A stretch of DNA of 64,000 nt from an uncultured Prevotella sp. Its GTDB lineage: Bacteria > Bacteroidota > Bacteroidia > Bacteroidales > Bacteroidaceae. The stretch covers positions 1 to 64,000 of the forward strand of contig CAKZVT010000040.1 of assembly GCA_937922435.1 (NCBI GenBank). The letters run 5' to 3'. The notes beneath the pieces were generated by a model, which saw only the letters and a program-made list of their open reading frames with translations, had not been told where the DNA came from and ran no database searches. Shown here in pieces: positions 21,697 through 29,947 of this stretch. The first letter of the stretch is position 1. The number at the start of each line of letters is the position of its first letter. The position numbers and the translations under genes are program-made.

Positions 21697-22881
21697 ATGA
21701 AGGGCACAATTGCACTAATAACTGGCATAGGCATGGCGTTAACGAGCTTGTCTGCATGCACGGCAGAGACTAACACGAGTCTCACAAAATCAGGGCTTAA
21801 TCCTGCAGATTTCGACACTGTAATAAACCAAAAGGCCGTTAGGCTGTACACGCTGAAAAACGCAGCCGGCATGGAAGCGTGCATAACCAACTTCGGAGGA
21901 CGCGTAGTATCACTCGTCGTTCCCGACAAGGACGGCAAACCGACCGACGTAGTGCTCGGCTATGACAACATAGCGCAATATGCCGACACGGTTAACAGCC
22001 CGAGTGACTTCGGCTCGTCTGTAGGCCGCTACGCCAACCGCATAAAGGACGGTCGTCTGACCGTAGGAGGACAGGCGTACCAGCTGCCGCGCAACAACTT
22101 CGGCCACTGCCTGCACGGAGGTCCGTCGGGCTGGATGTACCAGGTGTATGACGTGGTGCAGGCCAACGATTCCACGCTACAGCTGACGATAACGTCGCCC
22201 GACGGTGACAATGGCTTCCCCGGCACGGTGAAAGCCACCACCACATACAGGCTCACGGCCGACAATACGCTCGACATAACATTCGAGGCGACTACAGACA
22301 AGGAGACCGTGGTGAACATGACCAACCACAGCTACTTCAACCTGAACGGCGACCCGTCGAAAGAAGCGATGGACATGGTGCTCTACATCAACGCCGACGC
22401 GTACACGCCGACAGACTCAACATACATGACAACAGGCGAGATACTGCCCGTAGAAGGCACTCCGATGGACTTCCGCCAGCCGCGCGCCATCAACAACACG
22501 ATAAACGACACTACGTTCGCCCAGATAAAGTATGCCTCGGGCTACGACCACAACTGGTGCCTGAACACGTATAAAGACGGCAAGGGCGACGACACGGTGG
22601 TTACCGCGTCGCTCTATTCACCAAAGACTGGCATCATGCTTGAAATGTACACCAACGAGCCGGGAGTGCAGGTATATACGGGCAACTTCCAGGGCACGGG
22701 CGTTGAGTGCAAGCACGGAGTGAAGTATCCCAAGCACGTGTCGGTATGTCTCGAGAGCCAGAAATACCCCGACTCGCCCAACAAAAAGGATTGGCCGTCT
22801 GCTTACCTCAAGCCAGGCGAGAAGTATTACAGCCACGTTGCATACAAATTCTCTGTAAAAAGTGAGAATAAAAGAAAGTAA
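21697..22881 (+). CDS. aldose 1-epimerase, lipoprotein
   Basis: Interconverts alpha and beta anomers of free aldoses; in this operon probably L-arabinose entering the cell. The 394-residue protein begins with a lipoprotein signal: hydrophobic core, then LSAC with cysteine at 21. The GalM beta-sandwich fold follows, with NRIKDGRL, NNFGHCLHGGPSGW (catalytic histidine region), NMTNHSYFNLNGD (second histidine), YDHNW and PGVQVYTGNF with the catalytic glutamate region before it. Unlike cytoplasmic GalM it is predicted to be membrane-anchored in the periplasm. It is first gene of the arabinose operon and 29 nt before the symporter. Confidence 0.92.
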   Translation: MKGTIALITGIGMALTSLSACTAETNTSLTKSGLNPADFDTVINQKAVRLYTLKNAAGMEACITNFGGRVVSLVVPDKDGKPTDVVLGYDNIAQYADTVNSPSDFGSSVGRYANRIKDGRLTVGGQAYQLPRNNFGHCLHGGPSGWMYQVYDVVQANDSTLQLTITSPDGDNGFPGTVKATTTYRLTADNTLDITFEATTDKETVVNMTNHSYFNLNGDPSKEAMDMVLYINADAYTPTDSTYMTTGEILPVEGTPMDFRQPRAINNTINDTTFAQIKYASGYDHNWCLNTYKDGKGDDTVVTASLYSPKTGIMLEMYTNEPGVQVYTGNFQGTGVECKHGVKYPKHVSVCLESQKYPDSPNKKDWPSAYLKPGEKYYSHVAYKFSVKSENKRK

Positions 22882-22910
22882 AAATTTTAACCGCATAACC
22901 GTAAAATATC

Positions 22911-24656
22911 ATGAACTGGAATACAAATGAATTTGTGTGGCTCGACTGGGCCGTACTCGCCATAGGCGTAGTAGCGATAATATGGGCGGTGTACCGCGCC
23001 ATAGAAAAGGACAAAAAAAGAATGAAGGGAGCCGACAGCCAGGACTATCTCTTCGGCAAAGGCGAGCCGTGGTATGTCATAGGTGCGGCCATTTTCGCCG
23101 CAAACATAGGCTCGGAACACCTCGTAGGACTTGCCGGTACCGGCGCAAAGGATGGCGTGGGCATGGCCCACTGGGAGATGCAGGGCTGGATGATACTTAT
23201 ACTGGGATGGCTCTTCGTTCCCTTCTACCAGCTACTCAACAACAAACTGGGCAAAATCATCACCATGCCCGACTTCCTCAAATTCCGCTACACGCAGCGC
23301 ACCGGCTCGTGGCTTTCAATCATCACGCTGATAGCCTACGTGCTGACAAAGGTATCGGTTACGGCGTTCACCGGCGGCATATTCTTCGAGTACCTGCTCG
23401 GCCTGCCGTTCTGGTATGGCGCAATAGGACTTATCGCAATAACGGCCGTATTTACCGTGTTCGGCGGTATGAAGGGCGTGATGACTCTCTCGGCCATACA
23501 GACACCTATTCTTATTATAGGCTCGTTCCTCGTGCTCTTCCTCGGACTTAGCATGTTGGGCAACGGCAGCATTGCCGAGGGCTGGACGCAGATGATGGCA
23601 GTATGCAACGCCGCGCACGACGGTTTCGGCACCACGCACATGTTCCACACCGACCCGGCCGACCCGATGTATCCACAGTTCCCGGGTTACGTGGTGTTCC
23701 TCGGCGCGTCAATCATCGGCTTCTGGTACTGGTGTACCGACCAACACATCGTACAGCGTGTGCTTGGGCAGACCAAGGGCGAGGACAACGCCACCGTGAT
23801 GCGCCGCGCACGCCGCGGTACGATAGCCGCAGGTTACTTCAAGCTGTTGCCGGTGTTCATGTTCCTCATCCCCGGCATGGTGGCATTCGCCCTTTCGCAG
23901 AAAACGGGTAGCGGCATCATAATTGACATAACCAACACGCACGACACAGACGGAGCCTTCGCCATGATGGTGAAGAACATCCTGCCCGCAGGCGTTAAGG
24001 GACTGGTGACGGTTGGCTTCATCTGCGCCCTCGTAGCTTCACTGGCAGCGTTCTTCAACAGTTGCGCAACGCTATTCACCGAAGACTTCTACAAGCCGAT
24101 GAAGAAAGGCATGAGCGAAAGCCACTACGTATTCGTAGGCCGTGTGGCAACAGTTGTAGTAGTACTCCTCGGCCTGGCATGGATGCCTATAATGATGAAC
24201 ATGGGCAACCTGTATTCTTACCTGCAAGACATTCAGTCGCTCATAGCTCCGGCCATGGTAGCCGTGTTCACGCTCGGCATATTCTCAAAGAGGATAACGC
24301 CGAAGGCTGGCGAATGGGGACTTATAGGTGGCTTCCTCATCGGCATGTTGCGTCTGCTTACCAATGTAATTACAAATTCGGGCAAGGCCACAATGGACGG
24401 CGCATTCTGGGATTATACGGCATGGTTCTGGCAGACCAACTGGCTTATTTTCGAGGTTTGGTTGCTCGTATTCATCATTGCGATGATGATTGTCGTATCG
24501 ATGTTCACACCCAAACCAAGTGCTGCACAAATTGAAGCTATCACGTTTACAAAGGAATACAAGGCATCAATTCTTAAGAGCTGGAACAAGTGGGATATTG
24601 TAGCCACGCTTGGCGTAATAGCCCTGTGTGCAGCATTCTATGCATATTTCTGGTAA
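22911..24656 (+). CDS. sodium/solute symporter (SSS family), probable arabinose transporter
   Basis: 581-residue inner-membrane protein with about 14 hydrophobic helices and SSS/SGLT features: GKGEPWYVIGAAIFAANIGSEHLVGLAGTGA near residues 50-75, FLKFRYTQR and GFWYWCTDQHIVQRVLG. It would take up the sugar with sodium. Its location between the mutarotase and the araR/araD/araA/araB genes points to arabinose, matching the gene order known for Bacteroides arabinose loci. Substrate specificity itself cannot be read from the sequence. Confidence 0.9.
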   Translation: MNWNTNEFVWLDWAVLAIGVVAIIWAVYRAIEKDKKRMKGADSQDYLFGKGEPWYVIGAAIFAANIGSEHLVGLAGTGAKDGVGMAHWEMQGWMILILGWLFVPFYQLLNNKLGKIITMPDFLKFRYTQRTGSWLSIITLIAYVLTKVSVTAFTGGIFFEYLLGLPFWYGAIGLIAITAVFTVFGGMKGVMTLSAIQTPILIIGSFLVLFLGLSMLGNGSIAEGWTQMMAVCNAAHDGFGTTHMFHTDPADPMYPQFPGYVVFLGASIIGFWYWCTDQHIVQRVLGQTKGEDNATVMRRARRGTIAAGYFKLLPVFMFLIPGMVAFALSQKTGSGIIIDITNTHDTDGAFAMMVKNILPAGVKGLVTVGFICALVASLAAFFNSCATLFTEDFYKPMKKGMSESHYVFVGRVATVVVVLLGLAWMPIMMNMGNLYSYLQDIQSLIAPAMVAVFTLGIFSKRITPKAGEWGLIGGFLIGMLRLLTNVITNSGKATMDGAFWDYTAWFWQTNWLIFEVWLLVFIIAMMIVVSMFTPKPSAAQIEAITFTKEYKASILKSWNKWDIVATLGVIALCAAFYAYFW

Positions 24657-24676
24657 ATAAAAACATAAATGCTAAT

Positions 24677-25354
24677 ATGACAAACTATTATAGCGAACAT
24701 TCCAAGGTCTTCGTCTCTGTAGATTGTATAATCTTCGGATTTGAAGACAAGGAACTGAAACTGCTTCTTGGCAAGAGAGCCATGGACCCAGGAAGGGGCG
24801 AATGGTCACTTTATGGCGGCTTCGTAGAAGAAAATGAAAGTCTAGAAAATGCCGCAAATAGAGTACTATACGAACTTACAGGCTTAAAAGACCTCTACAT
24901 GAAGCAGGTAGGAGCGTTTGGAGCGGTAAACCGCGACCCAGGAGAAAGAGTAATATCAGTTGCATACTGCGCACTAATCAACGTGAAGGACTACGATAGT
25001 AAATTGCTCGAGACACACCAAGTAGAATGGGTCAGCTTAAAAGACATGCCCAAACTCTACTCCGACCACAACGACATGGTAAAGAAAGCCATAGCCCTAC
25101 TACGACGCAGGATTTCAACTGAGCCACTAAGTTTCAACCTGCTGCCAGACATGTTTACACTTACACAACTACAACATGTATATGAAGCAATCCTTGGTGA
25201 ACCGATAGACAAACGCAATTTCAGGAAGAGGATAAAGACCATCGAGTACATAGAGAAGACCGACAAGATAGACAAACTGTCGTCGAAACGTGGTGCTGCA
25301 CTCTACCGTTTCAATAAAGAGGCATACATGGAAGACCCAATATTCAAACTATAA
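24677..25354 (+). CDS. araR: Nudix-type transcriptional regulator of arabinose use (AraR-like)
   Basis: 225 residues: an N-terminal Nudix domain (1-150) and a C-terminal winged-helix segment (about 155-225, LPDMFTLTQLQHVYEAILGEPIDKRNFRKR). This is the architecture of NrtR/AraR regulators, which use the Nudix fold as a ligand sensor. The Nudix box (G48 to L70) is degenerate: of the REUxEE signature only R62 and E66 remain, with V63 and L67 in the place of glutamates. Hydrolase activity is therefore unlikely. The start at 24677 is preferred over an in-frame start inside the symporter gene. The stop is 4 nt before araD. It likely represses the operon through the palindrome at 21611-21644 (inference). 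Confidence 0.88.
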   Translation: MTNYYSEHSKVFVSVDCIIFGFEDKELKLLLGKRAMDPGRGEWSLYGGFVEENESLENAANRVLYELTGLKDLYMKQVGAFGAVNRDPGERVISVAYCALINVKDYDSKLLETHQVEWVSLKDMPKLYSDHNDMVKKAIALLRRRISTEPLSFNLLPDMFTLTQLQHVYEAILGEPIDKRNFRKRIKTIEYIEKTDKIDKLSSKRGAALYRFNKEAYMEDPIFKL

Positions 25355-25358
25355 GATT

Positions 25359-26057
25359 ATGCTGGAAGAACTTAAGGAAAGAGTATTCAAAGCCAACTTA
25401 GACTTGGTGAAACACAATCTGGTAATATTCACATGGGGCAACGTCTCCGGCATAGACCGCGAAAACGGCCTTGTAGTAATTAAACCATCGGGAGTAAGCT
25501 ATGACACGATGAAAGTGTCCGATATGGTCGTAGTTGACCTGGCAACTGGGAAGACCGTCGAAGGCGACCTTAACCCGTCGTCTGACACACCGACTCACCT
25601 CGAGCTATACCGCGCTTTCCCTGAAATAGGTGGTGTAGTGCATACCCACTCCACATACGCAACGGCATGGGCACAGGCTGGCAAGGACATACCCAATATA
25701 GGAACAACCCACGCCGATTACTTCCACGATGACATACCATGCACTACAGACATGACTGCAAACCAGATGGATGAATACGAGAAAGAGACCGGTACGGTGA
25801 TAATAGAGCGTTTTAAGGGGCTGAACTACGTACACACTCCTGGTGTACTTGTCAAGAACCACGGGCCGTTCTCATGGGGCAAAGACCCTGACAATGCCGT
25901 ATATAACGCAGTAGTAATGGAACAAGTAGCCAAGATGGCGTTCGTATCATTATGCGTCAACCCCGAGACTACAATGAATCCGCTGCTCGTTGAAAAGCAC
26001 TTCAACCGCAAGCACGGTCCTAACGCTTACTACGGACAAAAAAAGAAAAACAAATAA
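25359..26057 (+). CDS. araD: L-ribulose-5-phosphate 4-epimerase
   Basis: Converts L-ribulose-5-phosphate to D-xylulose-5-phosphate with a zinc ion. The 232-residue class II aldolase-like protein has TWGNVSGIDREN near residue 26, the KPSGVSYD phosphate loop and the zinc motif GVVHTHSTYATAWAQ near residues 92-100. GTTHADYFH and a later histidine in VKNHGPFSWG complete the pattern. The start at 25359 gives the family N-terminus MLEELKE. The frame is open further upstream but that part overlaps araR. Confidence 0.96.
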   Translation: MLEELKERVFKANLDLVKHNLVIFTWGNVSGIDRENGLVVIKPSGVSYDTMKVSDMVVVDLATGKTVEGDLNPSSDTPTHLELYRAFPEIGGVVHTHSTYATAWAQAGKDIPNIGTTHADYFHDDIPCTTDMTANQMDEYEKETGTVIIERFKGLNYVHTPGVLVKNHGPFSWGKDPDNAVYNAVVMEQVAKMAFVSLCVNPETTMNPLLVEKHFNRKHGPNAYYGQKKKNK

Positions 26058-26095
26058 AAACAAGAACAAATACATTAACAATAAAAAACAATACT

Positions 26096-27637
26096 ATGGT
26101 TAAAGCATTTGAAAATCTTGAAGTGTGGTTCATCACAGGAGCACAACTTCTTTACGGAGGTGACGCAGTTGTACAGGTAGACGGTCACTCGAAAATAATG
26201 GTTGAAGGACTTAACAACTCAGGACGCCTGCCTATCAAGGTGGTGTATAAGGGAACGGCAAACAGCAGCAAGGAAGTAGCCGACCTTTTCGCCGCCGCCA
26301 ATAACGATAAGAAATGCGTAGGCGTGATAACATGGATGCACACCTTCTCTCCTGCAAAGATGTGGATACACGGATTGCAGATATTGCACAAGCCCCTACT
26401 CCACCTGCATACGCAATTCAACGAGGAAATTCCATGGGATTCCATCGACATGGACTTCATGAACCTGAACCAAAGCGCACACGGCGACCGCGAGTTTGGC
26501 CACATAATTGCACGTATGCGCTTGCGCCGCAAGCTCGTGGTTGGCTACTGGAAAGACGCCAAGACGCAAGACCACATCGCCGTATGGGAACGTGTCTGCG
26601 CTGCATGGGCTGACTCACAAGATATGCTCATACTGCGCTTCGGCGACCAAATGAACAACGTTGCCGTAACCGACGGCGACAAGGTGGCCGCCGAGCAGGT
26701 GCTGGGTTATCACGTAGATTACTGCCCGTTCAGCGAAGTGCTTGAATATTTTAAGAATGTAAAAGACGCCGATGTTGACGCTCTGGTTGATACATACTTC
26801 AAGGAATACGACCATGACGCAGAACTTGAAGACAAGTCTACCGTAGCATACAAAAAGGTGTGGAACTCGGCAAAAGCAGAACTTGCACTGCGCGCCATCC
26901 TAAAAGACAAGGGCGCAAAGGGCTTTACAACCAACTTTGACGACCTCGGCGACGTTGACGTAGAGCACAGCGGCATGGGCTTCGACCAAATCCCGGGTCT
27001 GGCGTCACAACGTCTTATGGCCGAAGGCTACGGTTTCGGAGCGGAAGGCGACTGGAAGTCGGCCGCGCTTTACCGCACCGTATGGTTCATGACACAGGGC
27101 ATGGAGAACGGATGCTCGTTCCTTGAGGACTATACGCTCAACTTCAACGGCGAGCAAAGCGCCATACTGCAATCACACATGCTTGAAGTATGTCCCCTCA
27201 TTGCCGCATCAAAGCCCCGCCTTGAGGTGCATTTCCTCGGCATAGGCATAAGGAAGAGCGAGACGGCACGCCTCGTATTCACCTCTAAGGTTGGCACGGG
27301 CGTTACCGCAACCGTAGTAGACATGGGCAACCGCTTCCGCATGATTGTAAACGACGTGAAGTGTATTGAGCCAAAACCGCTGCCCAAACTACCTGTAGCA
27401 TCTGCCCTGTGGATACCTCAACCCAACTTCGAAGTTGGCGCAGGATGCTGGATTTACGCCGGCGGAACTCATCACAGCTGTTTCTCTTACGACCTTACCG
27501 ATGAATACTGGCAGGACTATGCCGAAATCGCAGGCATCGAGTGTGTGTTCATCAATGAAGACACCAAGGTTAACGAATTCCGCAAGGAGCTTCGCTTCAA
27601 CGACGTTTACTACATGCTCAACAAGGCGTTGAACTGA
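26096..27637 (+). CDS. araA: L-arabinose isomerase
   Basis: Isomerises L-arabinose to L-ribulose with manganese. The 513 residues match the usual 500. Metal and catalytic positions are recognisable in order: YGFGAEGDWKSAA, SFLEDYTLNF, QSHMLEVCP and GGTHHSCFSYDL. N-terminal EVWFITGAQLLYG is diagnostic. It is separated from araB by a 109-nt gap that contains a long word-repeat hairpin starting right at the stop codon. Confidence 0.97.
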   Translation: MVKAFENLEVWFITGAQLLYGGDAVVQVDGHSKIMVEGLNNSGRLPIKVVYKGTANSSKEVADLFAAANNDKKCVGVITWMHTFSPAKMWIHGLQILHKPLLHLHTQFNEEIPWDSIDMDFMNLNQSAHGDREFGHIIARMRLRRKLVVGYWKDAKTQDHIAVWERVCAAWADSQDMLILRFGDQMNNVAVTDGDKVAAEQVLGYHVDYCPFSEVLEYFKNVKDADVDALVDTYFKEYDHDAELEDKSTVAYKKVWNSAKAELALRAILKDKGAKGFTTNFDDLGDVDVEHSGMGFDQIPGLASQRLMAEGYGFGAEGDWKSAALYRTVWFMTQGMENGCSFLEDYTLNFNGEQSAILQSHMLEVCPLIAASKPRLEVHFLGIGIRKSETARLVFTSKVGTGVTATVVDMGNRFRMIVNDVKCIEPKPLPKLPVASALWIPQPNFEVGAGCWIYAGGTHHSCFSYDLTDEYWQDYAEIAGIECVFINEDTKVNEFRKELRFNDVYYMLNKALN

Positions 27638-27640
27638 TAA

Positions 27641-27738
27641 AGAATTAAGAGTTAAGAGCTAAGAATTAAGAAAATTACTTTTATAATTTTATCCATCATG
27701 ACATATTTTCTTAACTCTTAATTCTTAACTCTTAACTA
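27641..27738. repeat. long inverted repeat built from RTTAAGA words, between araA and araB
   Basis: The left arm (27641-27675) contains four tandem 7-nt words of the form RTTAAGA (one is GCTAAGA), and the right arm (27703-27738) four to five complementary words. Arms pair over about 33 nt with a few A/G substitutions that G-U pairing would tolerate. The loop is about 27 nt. It begins 3 nt after the araA stop codon (TGA TAA). The same word family makes the hairpin at 45171-45277. It could reduce read-through from araA into araB or protect the upstream mRNA end (inference). Confidence 0.8.
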
Positions 27739-27746
27739 AAATAGAT

Positions 27747-29429
27747 ATGCTTATGAATAAATATGTAATCGGACTTGACTACGGCAGCGACTCGGCACGC
27801 GCCCTTGTCGTCAATGCCGGGACGGGAGAGATACTCGCTACAAGCGTAAAGTATTATCCCAGATGGAAGAAAGGCTTGTATTGCAACCCCATGACAAACC
27901 AGTGGCGTCAGCACCCGAAGGACTATCTTGAAGTGCTGGAAGCCACCGTTACCGACGCTTTGGGACAATGCGCCAAGGACGTTGCCGAGAATGTTGTAGG
28001 CATAGCGTTCGACACTACCGGCTCAACTCCCGCCTTTACCGACGAGAGCGGCACTCCGCTGGCTATGCTTCCCGAATTTGCCGAGAACCCTAACGCAATG
28101 TTCGTCCTGTGGAAAGACCACACGGCCATCAAGGAAGCTGAAGAGATTAACGCTGCTTGCGCAAAATCAGACGTAAACTACATCAAGTACGAAGGCGGCA
28201 TATACTCGGCCGAATGGTATTGGGCGAAGGCACTGCACATACTCCGCGAAGACCCGGAAGTGGCGAAGAAGGCGTATTCCATCGTAGAATATTGCGAATG
28301 GCTGCCGGCCGTGCTTACAGGAGTAACGTCGGCCAAGGACATCGTGCGCAGCCGTTGCGCCTGCGGCCACAAGGCCATGTGGCACAAAGACTGGAACGGA
28401 CTGCCTCCCGAGGAGTTTCTCACATCCATTGACTCGAAACTGGCTGGCTTCCGCGACAGGCTCTTCACTGAAACGGAGACGGCAGACAAACCCGTAGGCC
28501 ACCTATGCAAGGAATGGGCCGACAGGCTCGGTTTGAACGAGAACGTGGTCGTTGCCGGTGGCGCTTACGACTGCCACATGGGTGCCGTAGGCGCAGGCGT
28601 TACGCCGCACACGCTGGTACGTGTAATAGGAACATCCACATGCGATGTCATGGTAGCGTCATACGAAGAGATTGGCGACAAGTGTATCAAGGGCATATGC
28701 GGCCAAGTGGATGGCAGCGTAATCCCCGGAATGGTCGGCCTTGAGGCTGGTCAGTCAAGCTTTGGCGACGTGTACGCGATGTTTAGGCGCATACTTGAAT
28801 TCCCCATGCGCAACATCCTGCCCCAAGTCGTAGGCGACAAGCTGCCAAAAGAAGAGGTTGACAAGATGGTTGAAGATACGTGCGACAAAATCATAGTCCG
28901 CCTTACGGAAGAAGCCGAGAAGATACCCGTAAGCGAAAGCACGATGATTGCGACCGACTGGATTAACGGACGCCGCACACCAGATGCCAACCAACTGCTT
29001 AAAGGCACGGTTGCAGGATTCACGCTCGGCTCTACAGCACCGCAAGTGTTCCGCGCATTGGTAGAGGCTACTGCGTATGGAACAAAAGCCATTGTTGACC
29101 GCTTCGAGAACGAAGGCGTAGTAATTGATAATGTTATCGGCATCGGCGGCATAGCGTTGAAGTCGCCGTTCGTGATGCAGACCATGTGTGATGTCATCAA
29201 CAAGCCCATCAAGGTATGCAACACCGACCAGGCCTGCGCCCTCGGAGCTGCCATGTTCGCAGCTACGGCGGCAGGAGTTTACGGCAAGGTTGAAGACGCC
29301 ATAGCAAACATGAACAGCGGCTTCTCCAAAGAATACAAGCCCAACCCAGACAAGGTAAAGGCTTATGCCGAGCTTTACAAGAACTATCTGAAACTTGGAG
29401 AGTTCACAGAAAAAGAGCTGTTCAATTAA
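27747..29429 (+). CDS. araB: L-ribulokinase
   Basis: Phosphorylates L-ribulose at O5 with ATP. The 560-residue FGGY-family kinase has the N-terminal phosphate motif VIGLDYGSDSARALVV, WKDHTA, GGAYDCHMGAVGAG near residues 270-285 and GIGGIALKSPFVMQ with QACALGAAMFAA near the C-terminus. Two in-frame ATGs stand 6 nt apart (27747 and 27753); the second gives the shorter MNKYVIGLDYG start. It ends the arabinose gene run that begins at 21697. A 22-bp repeat array follows 74 nt after the stop. Confidence 0.96.
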   Translation: MLMNKYVIGLDYGSDSARALVVNAGTGEILATSVKYYPRWKKGLYCNPMTNQWRQHPKDYLEVLEATVTDALGQCAKDVAENVVGIAFDTTGSTPAFTDESGTPLAMLPEFAENPNAMFVLWKDHTAIKEAEEINAACAKSDVNYIKYEGGIYSAEWYWAKALHILREDPEVAKKAYSIVEYCEWLPAVLTGVTSAKDIVRSRCACGHKAMWHKDWNGLPPEEFLTSIDSKLAGFRDRLFTETETADKPVGHLCKEWADRLGLNENVVVAGGAYDCHMGAVGAGVTPHTLVRVIGTSTCDVMVASYEEIGDKCIKGICGQVDGSVIPGMVGLEAGQSSFGDVYAMFRRILEFPMRNILPQVVGDKLPKEEVDKMVEDTCDKIIVRLTEEAEKIPVSESTMIATDWINGRRTPDANQLLKGTVAGFTLGSTAPQVFRALVEATAYGTKAIVDRFENEGVVIDNVIGIGGIALKSPFVMQTMCDVINKPIKVCNTDQACALGAAMFAATAAGVYGKVEDAIANMNSGFSKEYKPNPDKVKAYAELYKNYLKLGEFTEKELFN

Positions 29430-29503
29430 CTGATTTGCCATAGGATTTGGCCTGACAAATTGTCATAGTACAACCATTGCCAGCCAAAACGTGGCTAAAC
29501 AGA

Positions 29504-29569
29504 CCGCCAAAGACCGTCTTTTGCAATGCGAAAGACGGTCTTTTACGTTGTCAAAAACCGCCTTTCAGC
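29504..29569. repeat. 22-bp repeat array, 3 units
   Basis: Units at 29504, 29526 and 29548 have cores ACCGT, ACGGT and ACCGC. Units 1 and 2 are complementary across AAAGACCGTCTTT / AAAGACGGTCTTT, and each of these 13-mers is itself nearly palindromic. It lies downstream of araB and is a probable transcription end. Confidence 0.8.
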
Positions 29570-29860
29570 AACAAATCAACCAAGCGCGCCTAACACATTG
29601 AATATCAACACCTTGTAAAACATCCACAAACAACATTCCAACTGACATGCTGTCAAAAGCCAATATATAGCAAAATACCGTGAAAACAATGCTTTACGAA
29701 ACAGGGTTTCAACTTGTGCTTAACTGTGAACTGAAACACATAAAAATAAGCTTGAAAGATGGAGATTTGGCAAGATGAAACTTTTAAAAACAAAAATGAA
29801 ACATAATTTAATTACATATAAATGCATTTGAACTTTTGGGAGTATTATAGTGTCATTTCT
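29570..29860. other. AT-rich intergenic stretch without a recognisable gene
   Basis: Between the repeat array and the tkt promoter I see no coding frame with family features, no tRNA and no strong hairpin. It may hold regulatory sites for tkt. Confidence 0.6.
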
Positions 29861-29891
29861 TTTGCATTTAACACAATTTTTTATATCTTTG
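29861..29891 (+). promoter_or_regulatory. promoter of tkt-rpiB
   Basis: TTTG (29861-29864), 19 nt, TATCTTTG (29884-29891): exact match and spacing. Transcription would start near 29897, about 50 nt before the tkt ATG. Thus tkt-rpiB can be expressed apart from the arabinose operon. Confidence 0.8.
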
Positions 29892-29947
29892 TACCTGTCA
29901 ATCGAACAACAACACTGAATGCTAACGTTTAATACTATATTATATCA

